Source of the DNA: Massospora cicadina
Lineage: Eukaryota; Entomophthoromycota; Entomophthoromycetes; Entomophthorales; Entomophthoraceae
Assembly: GCA_022478985.1 (NCBI GenBank)
Contig: JAKSZP010000121.1
Span: 124,001-188,000 of the forward strand
Length of the DNA stretch: 64,000 nucleotides
Direction: 5' to 3'
Shown one piece after another: positions 32,661 through 43,306 of the stretch; positions within the stretch are counted from its first letter, which is position 1; the number at the start of each line of letters is the position of its first letter. The position numbers were made by a program, and so were the translations under genes. The notes under the pieces are model-generated. The model was not told the DNA's origin and ran no database searches. It saw nothing but the letters and a program-made list of their open reading frames with translations.

Positions 32661-34013
32661 TTAGGATGGTAATGTCCTGATGATTAGGCCAAGTCTGAAA
32701 AAAAGGACCTCTGAATTATGAAAAACTGGCAGGTTTAAGTACCCAGGATCCCAGTTTGGGGGAAAAAATAAAAAAGATGGACCGCTGAACCAAAACAAGG
32801 TTAAGTCCCATAGGAAAAAGAAGAATAAAGATACAAAGTTGATAAAAAGATATTGGGAAAAAAAGCTTATAAACTTCATAGAGAAAAAGCCAATATAAAC
32901 TCTACAATTTTTATTTTTATTAGTTGTCCTCAGTATAGGGATGATTCCGCCTATGTCACCTCTTGGGGAGGGAGGATGGATTGCGGTAGGAATGAACAGT
33001 CCATCAAAATCAATATGAGACCAGACGCTAGCGAGGGTGAGACCTACACAAAACCACGTTCTTTGAGCAGACGCAGAGCCCTGCAAGAAAGCGACTAGGG
33101 AAAGGGAAATTGAGATGTCAGATGAAGCCAATCGTGAAACCCTGGAGCGGGGAGGAAAGCAACAGTATAAGAAGAGGCAATCAGCGGATAACCCCAAGAA
33201 ATCCTGCTACAGTACCAGAGTCAGAAGATTAGTCCTGAGCGCCTGAGAATGGGTTTTATCAAGGATACTGGACATATGGGCTGGCAATGAGAAGAGATGC
33301 TTGACGGGGGTTACCAAATCATGCCCCTATTGACGCCATCAGTGGAAGATACTGATGGGAAACGCTGGAGAAGAGATAGTCATGAAGAGAGCAGATTGCA
33401 TCCTGAAAGTGGTGATATGGGCTTCTCAGAAGCTAAAGCTGAATGAACAATGGAATCTAGGTGAGGCTGGAAGCTTCATGGACCAACTTTGAAGAGCTTG
33501 GTCAGCAAATTGAAGAGCATAAGCAGCGGTATCCCAATCCAGAATGTTATCAAGATCAGAGGGATTTAGCGCTAGGGTCTAAGCCTTGATGACTTGGGCG
33601 CAGAGCTCAGCGTAGGGGAGCTTGAATTGAATAATGTTACCAATGGTGAGCTCAGAGACCAGAACAGCAGGTTTGTAATGTTGCCCAAGTCAGAAAAGGA
33701 ACTCAGCGAGCAGGTCCAACCTGGCAAGAAATGAGTGATCAAGAGCAACCAGCATAATCTCCAGAGCATCTATGACGATGTTTGAGACATCAGCAAAAGG
33801 AGCTGAATCCAGAAGAGTTTCAAAAATCAACTCTGGAATCGATGGCAGAGGAAGAATCAGCTGAGAGTTGTTCGAAACAATATCCAGCCTGGTTTTGGAG
33901 GGATTAATTACCATTTCTGGTAATTCAATGGAAGGACTAGCCGCTGGCATCAGACTAGGCGTATGAGACCTGGAAGGACCATAGAAGAGGTTCCGCTGTG
34001 CATCCTGACTCAT
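32661..34013 (-). pseudogene. Antisense ORF between pol and 3' LTR (copy B)
   Basis: Minus-strand frame with ATG at 34013. The first 107 codons are open (34013-33690), broken by the same TGA after FLF as in copy A. The frame then continues through ELTIGNIIQFKLPYAEL, LNPSDLDNILD, DTAAYAL and KLPASPRFH to about 33420, with a second open part at 33197-32661 (ASSDISISLSLVAFLQGSASAQ). The two copies remain alignable as protein over roughly 330 residues. Function unknown. The end of the frame runs into T-rich sequence and is not certain. Confidence 0.5.
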
Positions 34014-34333
34014 CTGCTGGAAGAGATGGAGGTCATGATCAGAAAAACTATTCAGAAGCTGCCAGTATCATGACTTGGAATTCAACATATGACGTGGATG
34101 AGAGGGGGGATGTCAGACTTATATGGAAGTGACATTATGCACTCTACAATCCATTAGGCTCCAATTTTGGAGAAATTAATCTCAAAATTAATGGGATAAG
34201 CTCTCCAAGGGAAGAATTAGGAATGACTTGGGCCAAGAGATTATGAAAGTAATAACAAAGGCAAATAAAAATAAGTATTCTTAAATGAGCTGCGAAATGA
34301 ACATTGACAGCAAGAGTCTCCTGTCTAGGATGA
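33956..34333. promoter_or_regulatory. Near-identical block around the antisense start (copy B)
   Basis: Counterpart of 3613-3990 at a constant offset of 30343 bases. Three differences in 378 bp; 34122-34333 is identical to 3779-3990. It covers the first codons and the upstream 320 bp of the antisense ORF. Confidence 0.4.
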
Positions 34334-34664
34334 AGAGAGAATCAGGAGTTCAAGGACGCTGGACTAAGAATCTTGAATATGACAGCGGGTTATATACCCT
34401 AATGGAGGGAAAAATTAGATCCTGGGACTAATATCATCATGAGTAAATTAATCAGCCTGGCACAACAGTAGATAGTGGGGACCGCGCTCTAAGAAGGTGG
34501 TAGCGAGGAGGAATAACGCTGTATGCTGAAGGTCATCCTGAGCCTCGTTGAGTATTGACAAGTGTACTCCACTTAAACCAATGAAGTATTTGACCAAGTG
34601 TCCAAAGCGGTGTTCTCATGCCCCAGTCCTTTTCTCACTGGAAATCTAGGCAAGAGGGGGGATG

Positions 34665-35240
34665 TGCTGGGATTTTTTTCCCATATACCCAGCCTTCTAG
34701 ATTACCTGGTATCGCTATCAGAAAATTCCCTAAGGCAAGGTAAAACAGAAATTGTTTGACTCAAGTTTTGGAGTAACTACATTTGGGGGAATTTGGGATA
34801 TCTGCCTGGTCATATCCATTGGGGATTGATCCGGATGAATACTTAAGATATCATCAGGTGGAGTTGCGGATGAAATAGGGGCATCTGATAGTGATTAACT
34901 ATCAGTTGTAATGACTGGGATTGGTCAGGTTTAAACACTGACTGATTGGGAATGAATAGCAAGTTGTGAGGCGAGTGATGCAGCCTGCAACTAGCAAATC
35001 ATTTGGTTGGTGGGTGACCTGCCATAATGGGTAATAAGTCTCATTACCTAAGCAGTTTACTATCCAAATATGATTAGTTTGCTTGGATTGAGAGGAAAAT
35101 GTTAGGGACACGTTTTTTGACTCTCTCCATTTGAGGTCTCAAGGATGTCCAATGATGGAATTCTATCCAGGATGGAGAAGACCATCACTGCTGAGATGAG
35201 GATGGGTGATTCAACAGCAACGGCTGCCATTTTATTAAAA
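34665..35240 (+). repeat. Truncated 3' LTR of copy B
   Basis: Starts TGCTGGGATTTTT after a polypurine tract and follows the family LTR for about 576 bp to CGGCTGCCAT near 35228, then passes into F sequence. The 3' half is missing. Confidence 0.88.
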
Positions 35241-35980
35241 AGGGGTTTATTTTGACAGCACATCTAGATATGCTGGCGGAATTGGCACAGATGGCCCTGG
35301 GGGTGTTGGCCTTAAATACCATCGGGCATTCCTTTGCTGTTATGGGAATAGGGTCGTTTACATTTAAAAACGCGTTTTATAATGGAAACCTGAATTATAC
35401 CTCTGAACCATATTTGCTCTCACATGGCTCAAATATGGAACCTATTCCCATATATGGATTCACCCCAGTAAATCCCTGTTTGACCACTTTCATGATTCAA
35501 GGCACTCAGGAAGTTGAAAAGGAACTGCACCTACAATATGAAAATGTTTATGCCCTGCTGAAGATATAATAGATATGTGGCCTCAGTAGTAAGAGTGGCC
35601 AAGTATCCCTCTTTTCTATTATTCAAAATTCATACCAGGGTGACATTTTAATGCCAGAGAAAGAGTTGGGTGGTGACTTATTGGCATTTTCGGCTTTAAA
35701 TAAAAATCATTCTGGATATTTTCTACTGACTGCTGTCCTTTCCTCTCCTTTAGGGAAACTTAGCACCACTATTTTGGTGGATACTTGCGCCAGTGAAAAC
35801 TTTATGGACCAGTGCCTAGCTGACTATCTTGAGCCGAGTTAACTGCCAGGTGGTATGGTTAGGAGAGGAACGTCCAAAGGTATTCCACTCTGAAGATCAT
35901 TGGGACAGTAGACTATCAGGTTGGCAAGTACCACTTGTCAGATCACTTCTAAGCTATCAAAAACCTCTTGTACCCTATCA
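35241..35980 (+). pseudogene. F Gag remnant and aspartic protease
   Basis: The open stretch 35252-35569 (105 codons, no recognisable domain) is probably Gag. The stretch 35651-35842 contains TTILVDTCASENFMDQCLADYL, a retropepsin site with Asp-Thr-Cys in place of Asp-Thr-Gly. The frame then runs to VPYH at the E junction. Most of Gag is missing, probably with the deleted half of the B LTR. Confidence 0.7.
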
Positions 35981-36045
35981 TGAAAATAGCAGAAGAAGTT
36001 TAGACCAGCCTGCCAGTCAGGATATATAAGCACTCAAAAAGCAAG

Positions 36046-36475
36046 TCAGAATTCCAGAGGCATTGCTGCATGAACAAAGTTGTATGGAGCTGGGCATTGG
36101 TAAATGATAAATCGCTGGTGAAAGACAATGGTGAATAGCAACCTGAGAACGAACCAAATTGAGGCCAACCCAGACCCTTGAGGTCTTACTTCAGTGGGTG
36201 GTACCACAGGTATGGTTTTGATAAGGTCGCCAGAAGGTGGGGTTAATTTAATTGGGGAGACAAGGGGGCGGATCCCTGCTTGAAGGTGGCGGATGTAAGG
36301 CCGCAAGATCCCAGTATATTGTCAGTGAAAGTTCATAATGACAGGGTTAAATTGCTAGAAGTATCTAGCTCTCTAATTCCAGTTTATGACGGTGGGGGCC
36401 ATAATGATCATTAGTACTGGTAGAGCCCATCTGTTATATGGGCTGATGGGCCACCAGAGAAATGACATTGGGAAT
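36046..36475 (-). pseudogene. Second, partial membrane-Gag start (E)
   Basis: Repeats the first about 145 codons of the frame at 42380-41619, with stops: WWPISPYNRWALPVLM, then LVSPIKLTPPSGDLIKTIPVV and ASIWFVLRLLFTIVFHQRFI. It continues in broken form to 35981, where the array ends. Confidence 0.75.
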
Positions 36476-37015
36476 GAAGCCAGAAATTATCATTAAATTT
36501 AAAAATTGATAGTTTTTTGAGGGATAAATTTTATTGTAAGGGAAAGTGAAGGAAAACAACCAACAATTTTCTCAGTGTGATGCAACTGATTAAATAGTGG
36601 TCAATTGATGCAGGGACAAGCTGGGATCAAGACCCTCAATTTTGCCTAACTGGCAAATTATTTGGGAATGGGGGCAGAAAGTTCACTGGGAACTGACATC
36701 AAAAGATTAGGTGGCAGACTGAGTTGCTTTCAGTTTGGCCTCAAACGCCCAAACCAAAGGGTCATACTGTTTTTATGACAGTTGGTGTGACAGTTTTTGG
36801 CCCAATGAGCAGCTGGAATCCCCCAAGGCCACCCCACGTAAGGGTGTCACAATTGGTTGGGAACAGTTTCAGGAAGCCCAACCCGCCCATTCCTAGTTGC
36901 TGGGCTATTCATTTGGTCAAAAGTGTTGCATTGGCTGAAATGCCCAATTTGCTAGTAGGGAGCTTCAAACCCTTGTAGATGGTGTCCAATGCTACTACCT
37001 GCATGTTGGGGATCA
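36475..37015 (-). repeat. Second LTR of E
   Basis: On the minus strand from TGATCCCCAACATGCAGG to CTGGCTTCA (541 bp), after a G-rich tract (CAGCAGGGA). It aligns with 42372-42908. The right edge is set by analogy and could shift by some bases. Confidence 0.7.
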
Positions 37016-37114
37016 TCCCTGCTGATTTTGGGAGGGGTTAATTTTTATAATCATGGTTTTAGCTGAATTGAAACCTTCAGCGATTCCAGCCAATGGATCT
37101 GTCTTCATCCCTTT

Positions 37115-37639
37115 TCAACTATATGGGATCCGATCATCAGGCTTGTTCATACTCAATTTTGGACTAAACGACTCCATTATAGCAATCTCGGCACAAATTT
37201 CCCTGATTATCTGTACTAGTTCTGCCGAGGTGAAGGTGTGAACTAGGGGAGGGATCTGAAGATGGAGAGCTGTTACCCAGCGCTTGTCTACCACATGGGC
37301 GAGGTCGCCATGGGTGATGAGGGGTACAGCCACCCTCTTTGGTACCTTCTTACTCAGAAATGGGAAAAGAGCCTGATCTATGCACAGGGGAAGTTCCCCA
37401 GGACTTACATTACTCTTTCCTTTTTCCAAAGGAAGGGCACCACTAGCTGGAAACTGAACGGGGCCATTTTCTTGTGCGCCTTGGGTAACTTGATCGCCAT
37501 TACCATCGATTTTTTTGGGAGGGGGGCAGGGAGCTTCGGGGTGGGATTTGTGAAATGCTTCGACCAGTTCCATATAGTTAGTGTAATCGTGAGCCTTAAC
37601 CCAACTGTTCTTGTAAGCTGGATACCATTTCCAAGCCAC
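37115..37639 (-). pseudogene. E integrase C-terminus with chromodomain
   Basis: 174 open codons beginning AWKWYPAYKNSWVKAHDYTN then YMELVEAFHKSHPEAP: the aromatic and helical end of a chromodomain, which in chromoviruses targets integration to modified chromatin. The first strand of the domain lies in another frame just upstream (near 37700). About 110 more residues of unknown nature follow to the stop at 37115, longer than is usual after the domain. Confidence 0.75.
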
Positions 37640-38273
37640 AAGAAATTGATTGGATCAATGGGACTTATGGGATGCCATTATATTCTCCGCTTTGGCCTCT
37701 TCCACATTTTCAATAATGATTGATTCAGGCTCTGTGGGAACCATGTCGTAAAGGGCGACAACTGGGAGATGTGGAGGGTGGGATGATGTTTCCAGTGAGC
37801 TGGAATCTTTAACTGGAACGCACTGGTACCCAAGACTTCCTCTGCCAAATGGAACCCGAACGCTTACTTGCAATCTTGTGGGAGGGGACTTGCTTACATA
37901 AATGATGTGTATTGAGTATAACATAGGAGCCCACCATTATGTCATGACCTGGAAGGCGCTTTCAATCCAAAGACTGCTTGTAGTCTTCAATAGCCTTGGT
38001 GAGGCTTTCCCATACTAAGGATTGAGTAGACCTAATATGTCCATAATGGTCCACGGCAGCTTGGACCTCAAGCCACAAGCAGAGTACAACTGAAAAGGAA
38101 GGTTTTTACACATCGTTGCTCCATAGGAGAAAATCCCGTGGAAGCATGAGTCCCATTGTTGTAAGCAAATTGAGCAAGGGGAAGGTCGTTAGCCCAAGTG
38201 ACCTGTGAAGCTGCAGCATAGCAACGCAGGTACTGTTCAAGGACTTAATAACTTGATTGGTCTGTCCATTGGA

Positions 38274-38976
38274 CTAGGGATGATATGCTGTGGAGCGACA
38301 GGGGGAGATTTTTAAAATAGATAAGAGTTCGCTCCAGAACCGCGCCATGAACTGTGAACCACGGTCACTGATGATCTCCTGTGGGAGGCCAAACATCAAG
38401 AACACATGACGCATAAAAAGGTGAGCGGTTTCCTCTGACGTAGTCATGGAAGTACAAGGAATAAAAAAGAAAAATTTAGTGAAATGATCCACCACCGCCA
38501 TCAATGATGTTAACCTGTTAGAGCAGGGGATTTTGACAATAAAATCCACAGACAATGATGCCCATGTACCCTCCTCTGTTGTAAGGGGTGTAGGAGCCCT
38601 TTTTCAACCAGAGTGATCCAACTTAGCCTGAGCACAAGTAATGCAAATTAGCAATCCAGGCTGGAACCTCCTTGGTTAAACCCGCCCAATTGTAGGTCCG
38701 CTTGATCAATTTGATGCATTTTTTTTCCTGGATGGCTGACCATGAGGGGATCATGATGTGCGCAGATACCTCCGTTCTGAAGGGAGGGGGAACCCAAATT
38801 AATGACCAGAAATAAACAAGGCCCTCCTCCAAGGAGTATAGAGAGTGCTTATGGTATTGGTGGAACAATTGCTCAACCAACTCCACACCCTCATGGCAAG
38901 CCATATGACCGGCCAAGACCTTAGTGACTAATGGGACGTCAGGGCCAGAGTGACAGAAGAGACAACAGGGGGACAA
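38274..38976 (-). pseudogene. E integrase zinc finger and catalytic core
   Basis: The 38976-38623 segment covers the HHCC region in part (HMACHEGVELVEQLFHQYH; the NWAGLTKEV block precedes a CITC remnant). The 38555-38274 segment is open and reads DFIVKIP, MAVVDHFTKFFFFIPC and LPQEIISDRGSQFMARFWSEL, so the first two catalytic Asp residues are kept. A stop after TAYHP precedes the Glu region. Confidence 0.85.
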
Positions 38977-39290
38977 TCAGCAGGATTTGAGCAGCAGGAA
39001 TCATGGTAACGAGGTCCACTTCCTCCAGGTTCAAGAACAGTGGGTGGGGCTGCAGCTGAGAAAATTGGGAAGTATGTTAAGCGCACCTTTTATGAATTTA
39101 TATTTAAACTTGAAACTGCACAAGTCCTGATAGGTTAATGCTTGCCAGTTGCCAATTTCTGGGGCTTACAAAAATACAAGAGAGCCTGGTGATCCGTGAA
39201 GATTGTTAACTCATGCTGAGAACCTTGTAACTGATAACTCCAATAAGTTAATGCCCATGCTACAGCTGCCAACTCCTTGTCATAGATGGC

Positions 39291-40481
39291 CTAAGACTGC
39301 TCCATAGAGGTAAATTTTTGGGAAAAATAGGCGACCAGATGTTCCAGGCCATTGTGCTCTTGGAATAACACTGCTCCCACTGCCACTGAGGAGGCATTAC
39401 ACGCAATGATATAAAGCTTGGTGGAATCTGCATGATTCAAGACAGGAGGAGATAAAAACACCTCTTTGATCAATTTGAACGCCTGCTGGCATGTGGGCGT
39501 CCAGCGAAATGGTACGTTCTTGCCAATGAGGGTGTGGAGCAGGGCAGCTAGCTGTGAAAGAGCTGGGGAGATTTTTTAGAAAATGATGATTCCCAAGAAA
39601 CTCCCTAATTGGTTCTGGGTTGTCAGGGATGACCATTCTCAGATAGCTCCAACTTATTGGGAGGAATCATGTAGCCATATTTAGGGATGAGGTTCACAAG
39701 AAAGGTAACTTCCTCCTTATAGAACTCACATTTGGAAGGCTTAACAAACAATCCTGCCTTATGAAAGGCGGCTATGACCGCTTTCAAGTCAATAGTGTGT
39801 TGTTTGGGAGTTGGGGAAAGAGCCAGAATGTCATAAATATATGTGACTGTGCAAGTAAACTGGAGGTCACCCAGCACACTGTAGATAATACATTGAAACG
39901 TAGGGGGAGCATTATTTAGCCCAAAGGGCATTGCGTGAAATTGAAAAATGCCTCGCTTCTTCCAGATTGCTGTTAACCATTCTTATCCTTTCATTACCTG
40001 TATCTGGTTAAAGGCATTGACGAGATCCAGCTTGGAGAACACACAAGATTTTGCAATTTCTTGGCTTATCGTCTGCTCCAAAGGTAGGGGGTAGGGGTTG
40101 TGAACTGTTACTTTGTTTAGATGTCCGTAATCTATGCAGAAATGAAGGGAATTATTGGCTTTTTGGCGAATATGAGGGGAGACACAACTGTCGAGGTCTT
40201 CTTAAACAGCCAACCTTTTCTCAACATATTGTACAACCAAATGTTGAGCGCAACCTCCTCTTCCACTGTATGAGGATATAACGGGCAGTTAATATTCACC
40301 AACTCCACTGTTGTACAAAATCCCAAGTCAAATTTGGTATGAGGAGGTAGATGATCCACCCTTTCAGAATCATAAATCCTTCAATAGTGCAATAAAATTT
40401 CTGGAAAATCAGATGGTATGCCAGCAGGAGAGATGCGGGAAGTGATATAACTGCAACCTTGAGTTTTCTTAAGAGTTTCAA
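39291..40481 (-). pseudogene. E reverse transcriptase and RNase H
   Basis: RT N-terminus at 40359-40132 (WLFKKTSTVVSPLIFAKK), palm at 39931-39623 (MPFGLNNAPPTFQCII; the catalytic box reads YIYD, so the first Asp of YxDD is changed), thumb and connection with SKCEFYKEEVTFL. RNase H at 39473-39291 (LYIIACNASSVAVGAVLFQEHNG, with the first catalytic Asp as Asn). Stops between segments. Confidence 0.85.
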
Positions 40482-40582
40482 TTAGGGGAAATATCCCTCC
40501 AGTTGATCATTAATGAATGACAGCATGTTAGACTCTGGGTGGATCTTAACATGTTGTCAGCACCACCATACCACTCCTAAGA

Positions 40583-41455
40583 TCACCAGAAACACCAAGT
40601 TTGGCATAGTGAAAAATCGATTGCAGAAGCTAAACTGATGTAACAATAAAAATGTACTGGCCAATGGATGACATACAATGTCTGGGAGGCTGACAAAGCC
40701 ACCATCACTGAGGGACCCACATCCATTTCCAGTTCTAATTGTTGGGCCAGTTCTACACTCATGAAATTAATCACAGCTCCGGTGTCCACCAGGGCCTTGA
40801 AGGAGACATGGTGGGATCCAATACTAATTTTCACAGGCAATAAGAAATAAGCGAAGTTTTGTTTATTGGAAGATTCGGGCATTTCTGTTGTGACTGAAGA
40901 AATGGCTGGCAAATTAGGGGGAAGGTTGGGAGCTTTTCCTGGGGTAAAGATGGGGAGGATGAGGGCTTGAGAACCAGCTTCCTCCATCTGGGCTTTTACT
41001 GATTCATTTATAGGTGAATCAGGATCAGTCAACTCTGATGCAGGAGTAGTAATGGGCTCATCAGATGAAGATATTCCTGAAACAATGGTAAACACTACTT
41101 CCACGTCATCGTTGGGTAATCCTATCATAAAATTTCCCTTTGGATAGTGGGAAGCATGGTGAGGGAAGGCATTGATAGTAGTCACAGCAGCACATATTTG
41201 ATCTACCGTTCATTTTGAGGTGGACCAAACCTTGTGATGAGCAGAGACCAAATCCAAACCTGCTTTAAAGATTGCCTGAGGCATATCATTAGAGAGGTCC
41301 AGTGTGGGAGTCAGTTCACGGAAGGTAGATATCAAAGAAGCCAAACTATGGGCTTTGGCCATAGTAATGAGCAATCTGGATAAGTAGTCCGAGTGTGACA
41401 CAGGGGGTTTCAAGGCAGCTGATATGATGGTAATCAGAAAAGCAGGATCCCCCAC
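40583..41455 (-). pseudogene. E Gag C-terminus and aspartic protease
   Basis: 41455-41210 is a helical Gag-like stretch. 41185-40583 has 200 open codons, with a disordered acidic part and then VSFKALVDTGAVINFMSVEL, an intact retropepsin Asp-Thr-Gly (about 40785-40777). A zinc knuckle is not apparent. Confidence 0.78.
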
Positions 41456-41618
41456 TTGTGAGGAAGAGCGCAGAAGATCTCTAACCTACTGATGGGCGCC
41501 CCTTCCACAGCGCCCAATAAAGTGACCCCTTGTAGGGCATGAGATAACTCTGCGGCGTTGTTAAGGGTAATTGCTGAGTGCATCTGCACCTCAGTGAGGG
41601 TGTCAAGAACTTGATTTA

Positions 41619-42380
41619 CTATCTCTCAGGATGGAACACGTGAGCTTTCTTCTGGGCTATTAGGAGGGGGAGGGGTAGTAATCCACGCGGCTCAGCCACC
41701 CTGAAGAAATTTCTCCAGGGTAGAGCGGATACTACTCCCAAAACGGCCAGTGACCAAACAAACAACAAAAAGCAGACTACTGATTGCACATTCATTTGGT
41801 AGAGGGTAACCACTGCAACGCCCACCTCGAAGAGCAGGGCTGAAGTGGATGGAAATGATGGTTTGTCAATTATGTCATGAGAACGGCAGAAGAAGTTTAG
41901 ACTGGCCTGCAAGTCAGGATGCATAAGCATTAAAAAAGCAAGCCAGAATGCCAGAAGCATTGCTGCATAAATGACGTTATATGGAGCCAGGCATTGGGAA
42001 ATGATAAATCGCTGGTGCAAGACAATAGTGAATACCAACCCAAGAATGAACCAAATCAATGCCACCCCAGACCCTGGAGGTCTTGTTGCAGGGGGCGGTA
42101 CCACAGGTATGGTCTCAATAAGGTCACCGCTAGGTGGGTTTAATTCAACTGGGGAGACAAGGGGGAAGATCCTTGCTTGAAGATGGTGGATGTAAGGCCA
42201 CAAGATCCCAGTATATTGTCGGCAAAATTTCATGATTACAGGGCTAAATTGCCGGAAGTATCTAGCTCTCTGAAAACAGTTTATGATGGTGGGGGCCATA
42301 GTGACCATTAGTACTGGTAGAGCCCATCCGGTATATGGGCTGATGGGCCACCAGAGAAATGCCATTGGGAATGTGGTCAT
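41619..42380 (-). CDS. Multi-span membrane protein at the Gag N-terminus (E)
   Basis: 253 open codons from the LTR edge. Hydrophobic segments at about residues 18-36, 105-125, 134-154 and 198-220, with a weaker one at 180-196. A Pro-rich loop (80-104) joins the first two. The frame ends at 41619, but a 1-base shift continues it as IVNQVLDTLTEVQM and NNAAELSHALQG, the Gag start shared with C, so membrane part and Gag were probably one polyprotein. The same region is repeated at 36475-35981. I know of no chromovirus with such a Gag N-terminus. Role (membrane anchoring of particles, or a captured host segment) is inference. Confidence 0.6.
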   Translation of the reverse strand: MTTFPMAFLWWPISPYTGWALPVLMVTMAPTIINCFQRARYFRQFSPVIMKFCRQYTGILWPYIHHLQARIFPLVSPVELNPPSGDLIETIPVVPPPATRPPGSGVALIWFILGLVFTIVLHQRFIISQCLAPYNVIYAAMLLAFWLAFLMLMHPDLQASLNFFCRSHDIIDKPSFPSTSALLFEVGVAVVTLYQMNVQSVVCFLLFVWSLAVLGVVSALPWRNFFRVAEPRGLLPLPLLIAQKKAHVFHPER

Positions 42381-42908
42381 AAGGATATCAATAAAATCAA
42401 AATTGATAGTTTTTGAGGCAAAATTTTATTGTAAAGGCAAGTGAAGAAAATCAACCAACAATTTTCTCAGTGTAATGCAACTGATTAACTAGTGATTAAT
42501 TGACGCAGGGACAAGCCAGGATCAAGACCCTCAATTTTGCCTAGCTGGAGAAATATTTGGGAATGGGGGCAGATAAGTTCACTGGGAAATGACATCAAAG
42601 GATTTAGTGTCAGACTGAGTCACTGTTGGTTTGACCTCAAACGCCTGAACCAAGGCTTGGCTATGTTTACAATGGTTGGCGCAACAGCGTTTGCCCAATG
42701 AGCAGCTTTAATCCCCCAAGGCCACCTCACGTAGTGGTGGTCCCAATTGGTTGGAAATGGGTTCAGGAAGCTCAACCCGCCCATGCCCGGTCGCTGGGCT
42801 GTTTGTTCAGTCAAAAGTGTTGCATCGGCCACAATGCCTGGTTTGCCAGCAGGGAGCTTCAAACCCTTGTCGATGGTGCCAATGCTACTACCTGCATGTC
42901 AGGAATCA
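42372..42908 (-). repeat. First LTR of E
   Basis: On the minus strand TGATTCCTGACATGCAGG to TTATGACCACA (537 bp), preceded by TTGGTGGGGA. Contains a CAATAAAATTTTG polyadenylation-like signal near the end. The membrane-Gag ATG (42380) falls at its last bases. Confidence 0.7.
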
Positions 42909-43306
42909 TCCCCACCAATTTTAGGAGGGGTTGATTTTTGCAATCATGGTGTTAGCTGAATCAAAAACTTCAGTGATTCCAGATGATGAATCAGTCTTCA
43001 CACCTTTTTTGACTATATGAGATCCAATCATCAGACTTGTTCCCACTTGATTTCAAACCAAACGACTTCATTATGGCTATCTTGGCACAAATTTCCCTGA
43101 TTAAATGTACTAGTTCTGCTGAGTTGAAGGTGGGCACTGGGGGAGGGATCTGAAGAGGGAGAGCTGTTACCTAGCACTTGTCTACCACGTGGGCGAGGTT
43201 GCCCTGGGTGATGAGGGGTACAGCCACCCTCTTTGGTACCTTCTTACTCAGAAACGGGAAAAGAGCCTGATCTATGCACAGGGAACATTCCCCGGGACTT
43301 ACATAA
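42909..43306 (-). pseudogene. Chromodomain-distal tail of an upstream E unit
   Basis: Collinear with 37016-37410 (minus): carries the last part of the E integrase frame and its polypurine tract, without the rest of that unit. It marks the first, partial unit of the permuted array. Confidence 0.75.

Larger units (their letters stand above)
26282..35240 (+). mobile_element. Gypsy copy B inserted in F
   Basis: 5' LTR 26282-27439, primer-binding site at 27443, Gag, protease, RT, RNase H, integrase, antisense-ORF spacer, polypurine tract AGAGGGGGGATG (34653-34664) and a 3' LTR that stops about halfway, near 35240. It is the most complete member of the A/B family here. Every gene has stops or indels. 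The missing half of the 3' LTR and the shortened F Gag next to it suggest one deletion across the right junction. Confidence 0.92.
35981..43306 (-). mobile_element. Chromovirus E, permuted 1.24-unit tandem array
   Basis: Read on the minus strand: chromodomain tail (43306-42909), LTR, membrane-Gag, protease, RT, RNase H, integrase, chromodomain, LTR, and again the first part of membrane-Gag (to 35981). Corresponding positions repeat every 5.9 kb (42011 with 36112; 43271 with 37376). Both ends lie inside coding sequence, not at an LTR edge. CTATCA stands on each side (35975-35980 and 43307-43312) and F continues cleanly beyond, so the array entered F as one piece. Confidence 0.8.

Noticed and set aside
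32661..32860. Phe-rich end of the minus-strand frame as a possible membrane protein
   Set aside because: It is encoded by A-rich sense spacer (runs of AAAAA) and is not conserved in copy A; a composition effect.
42620..42862. 80-codon minus-strand frame in the first E LTR
   Set aside because: LTR-internal; its counterpart in the second LTR (about 36720-36970) is not open in that frame.
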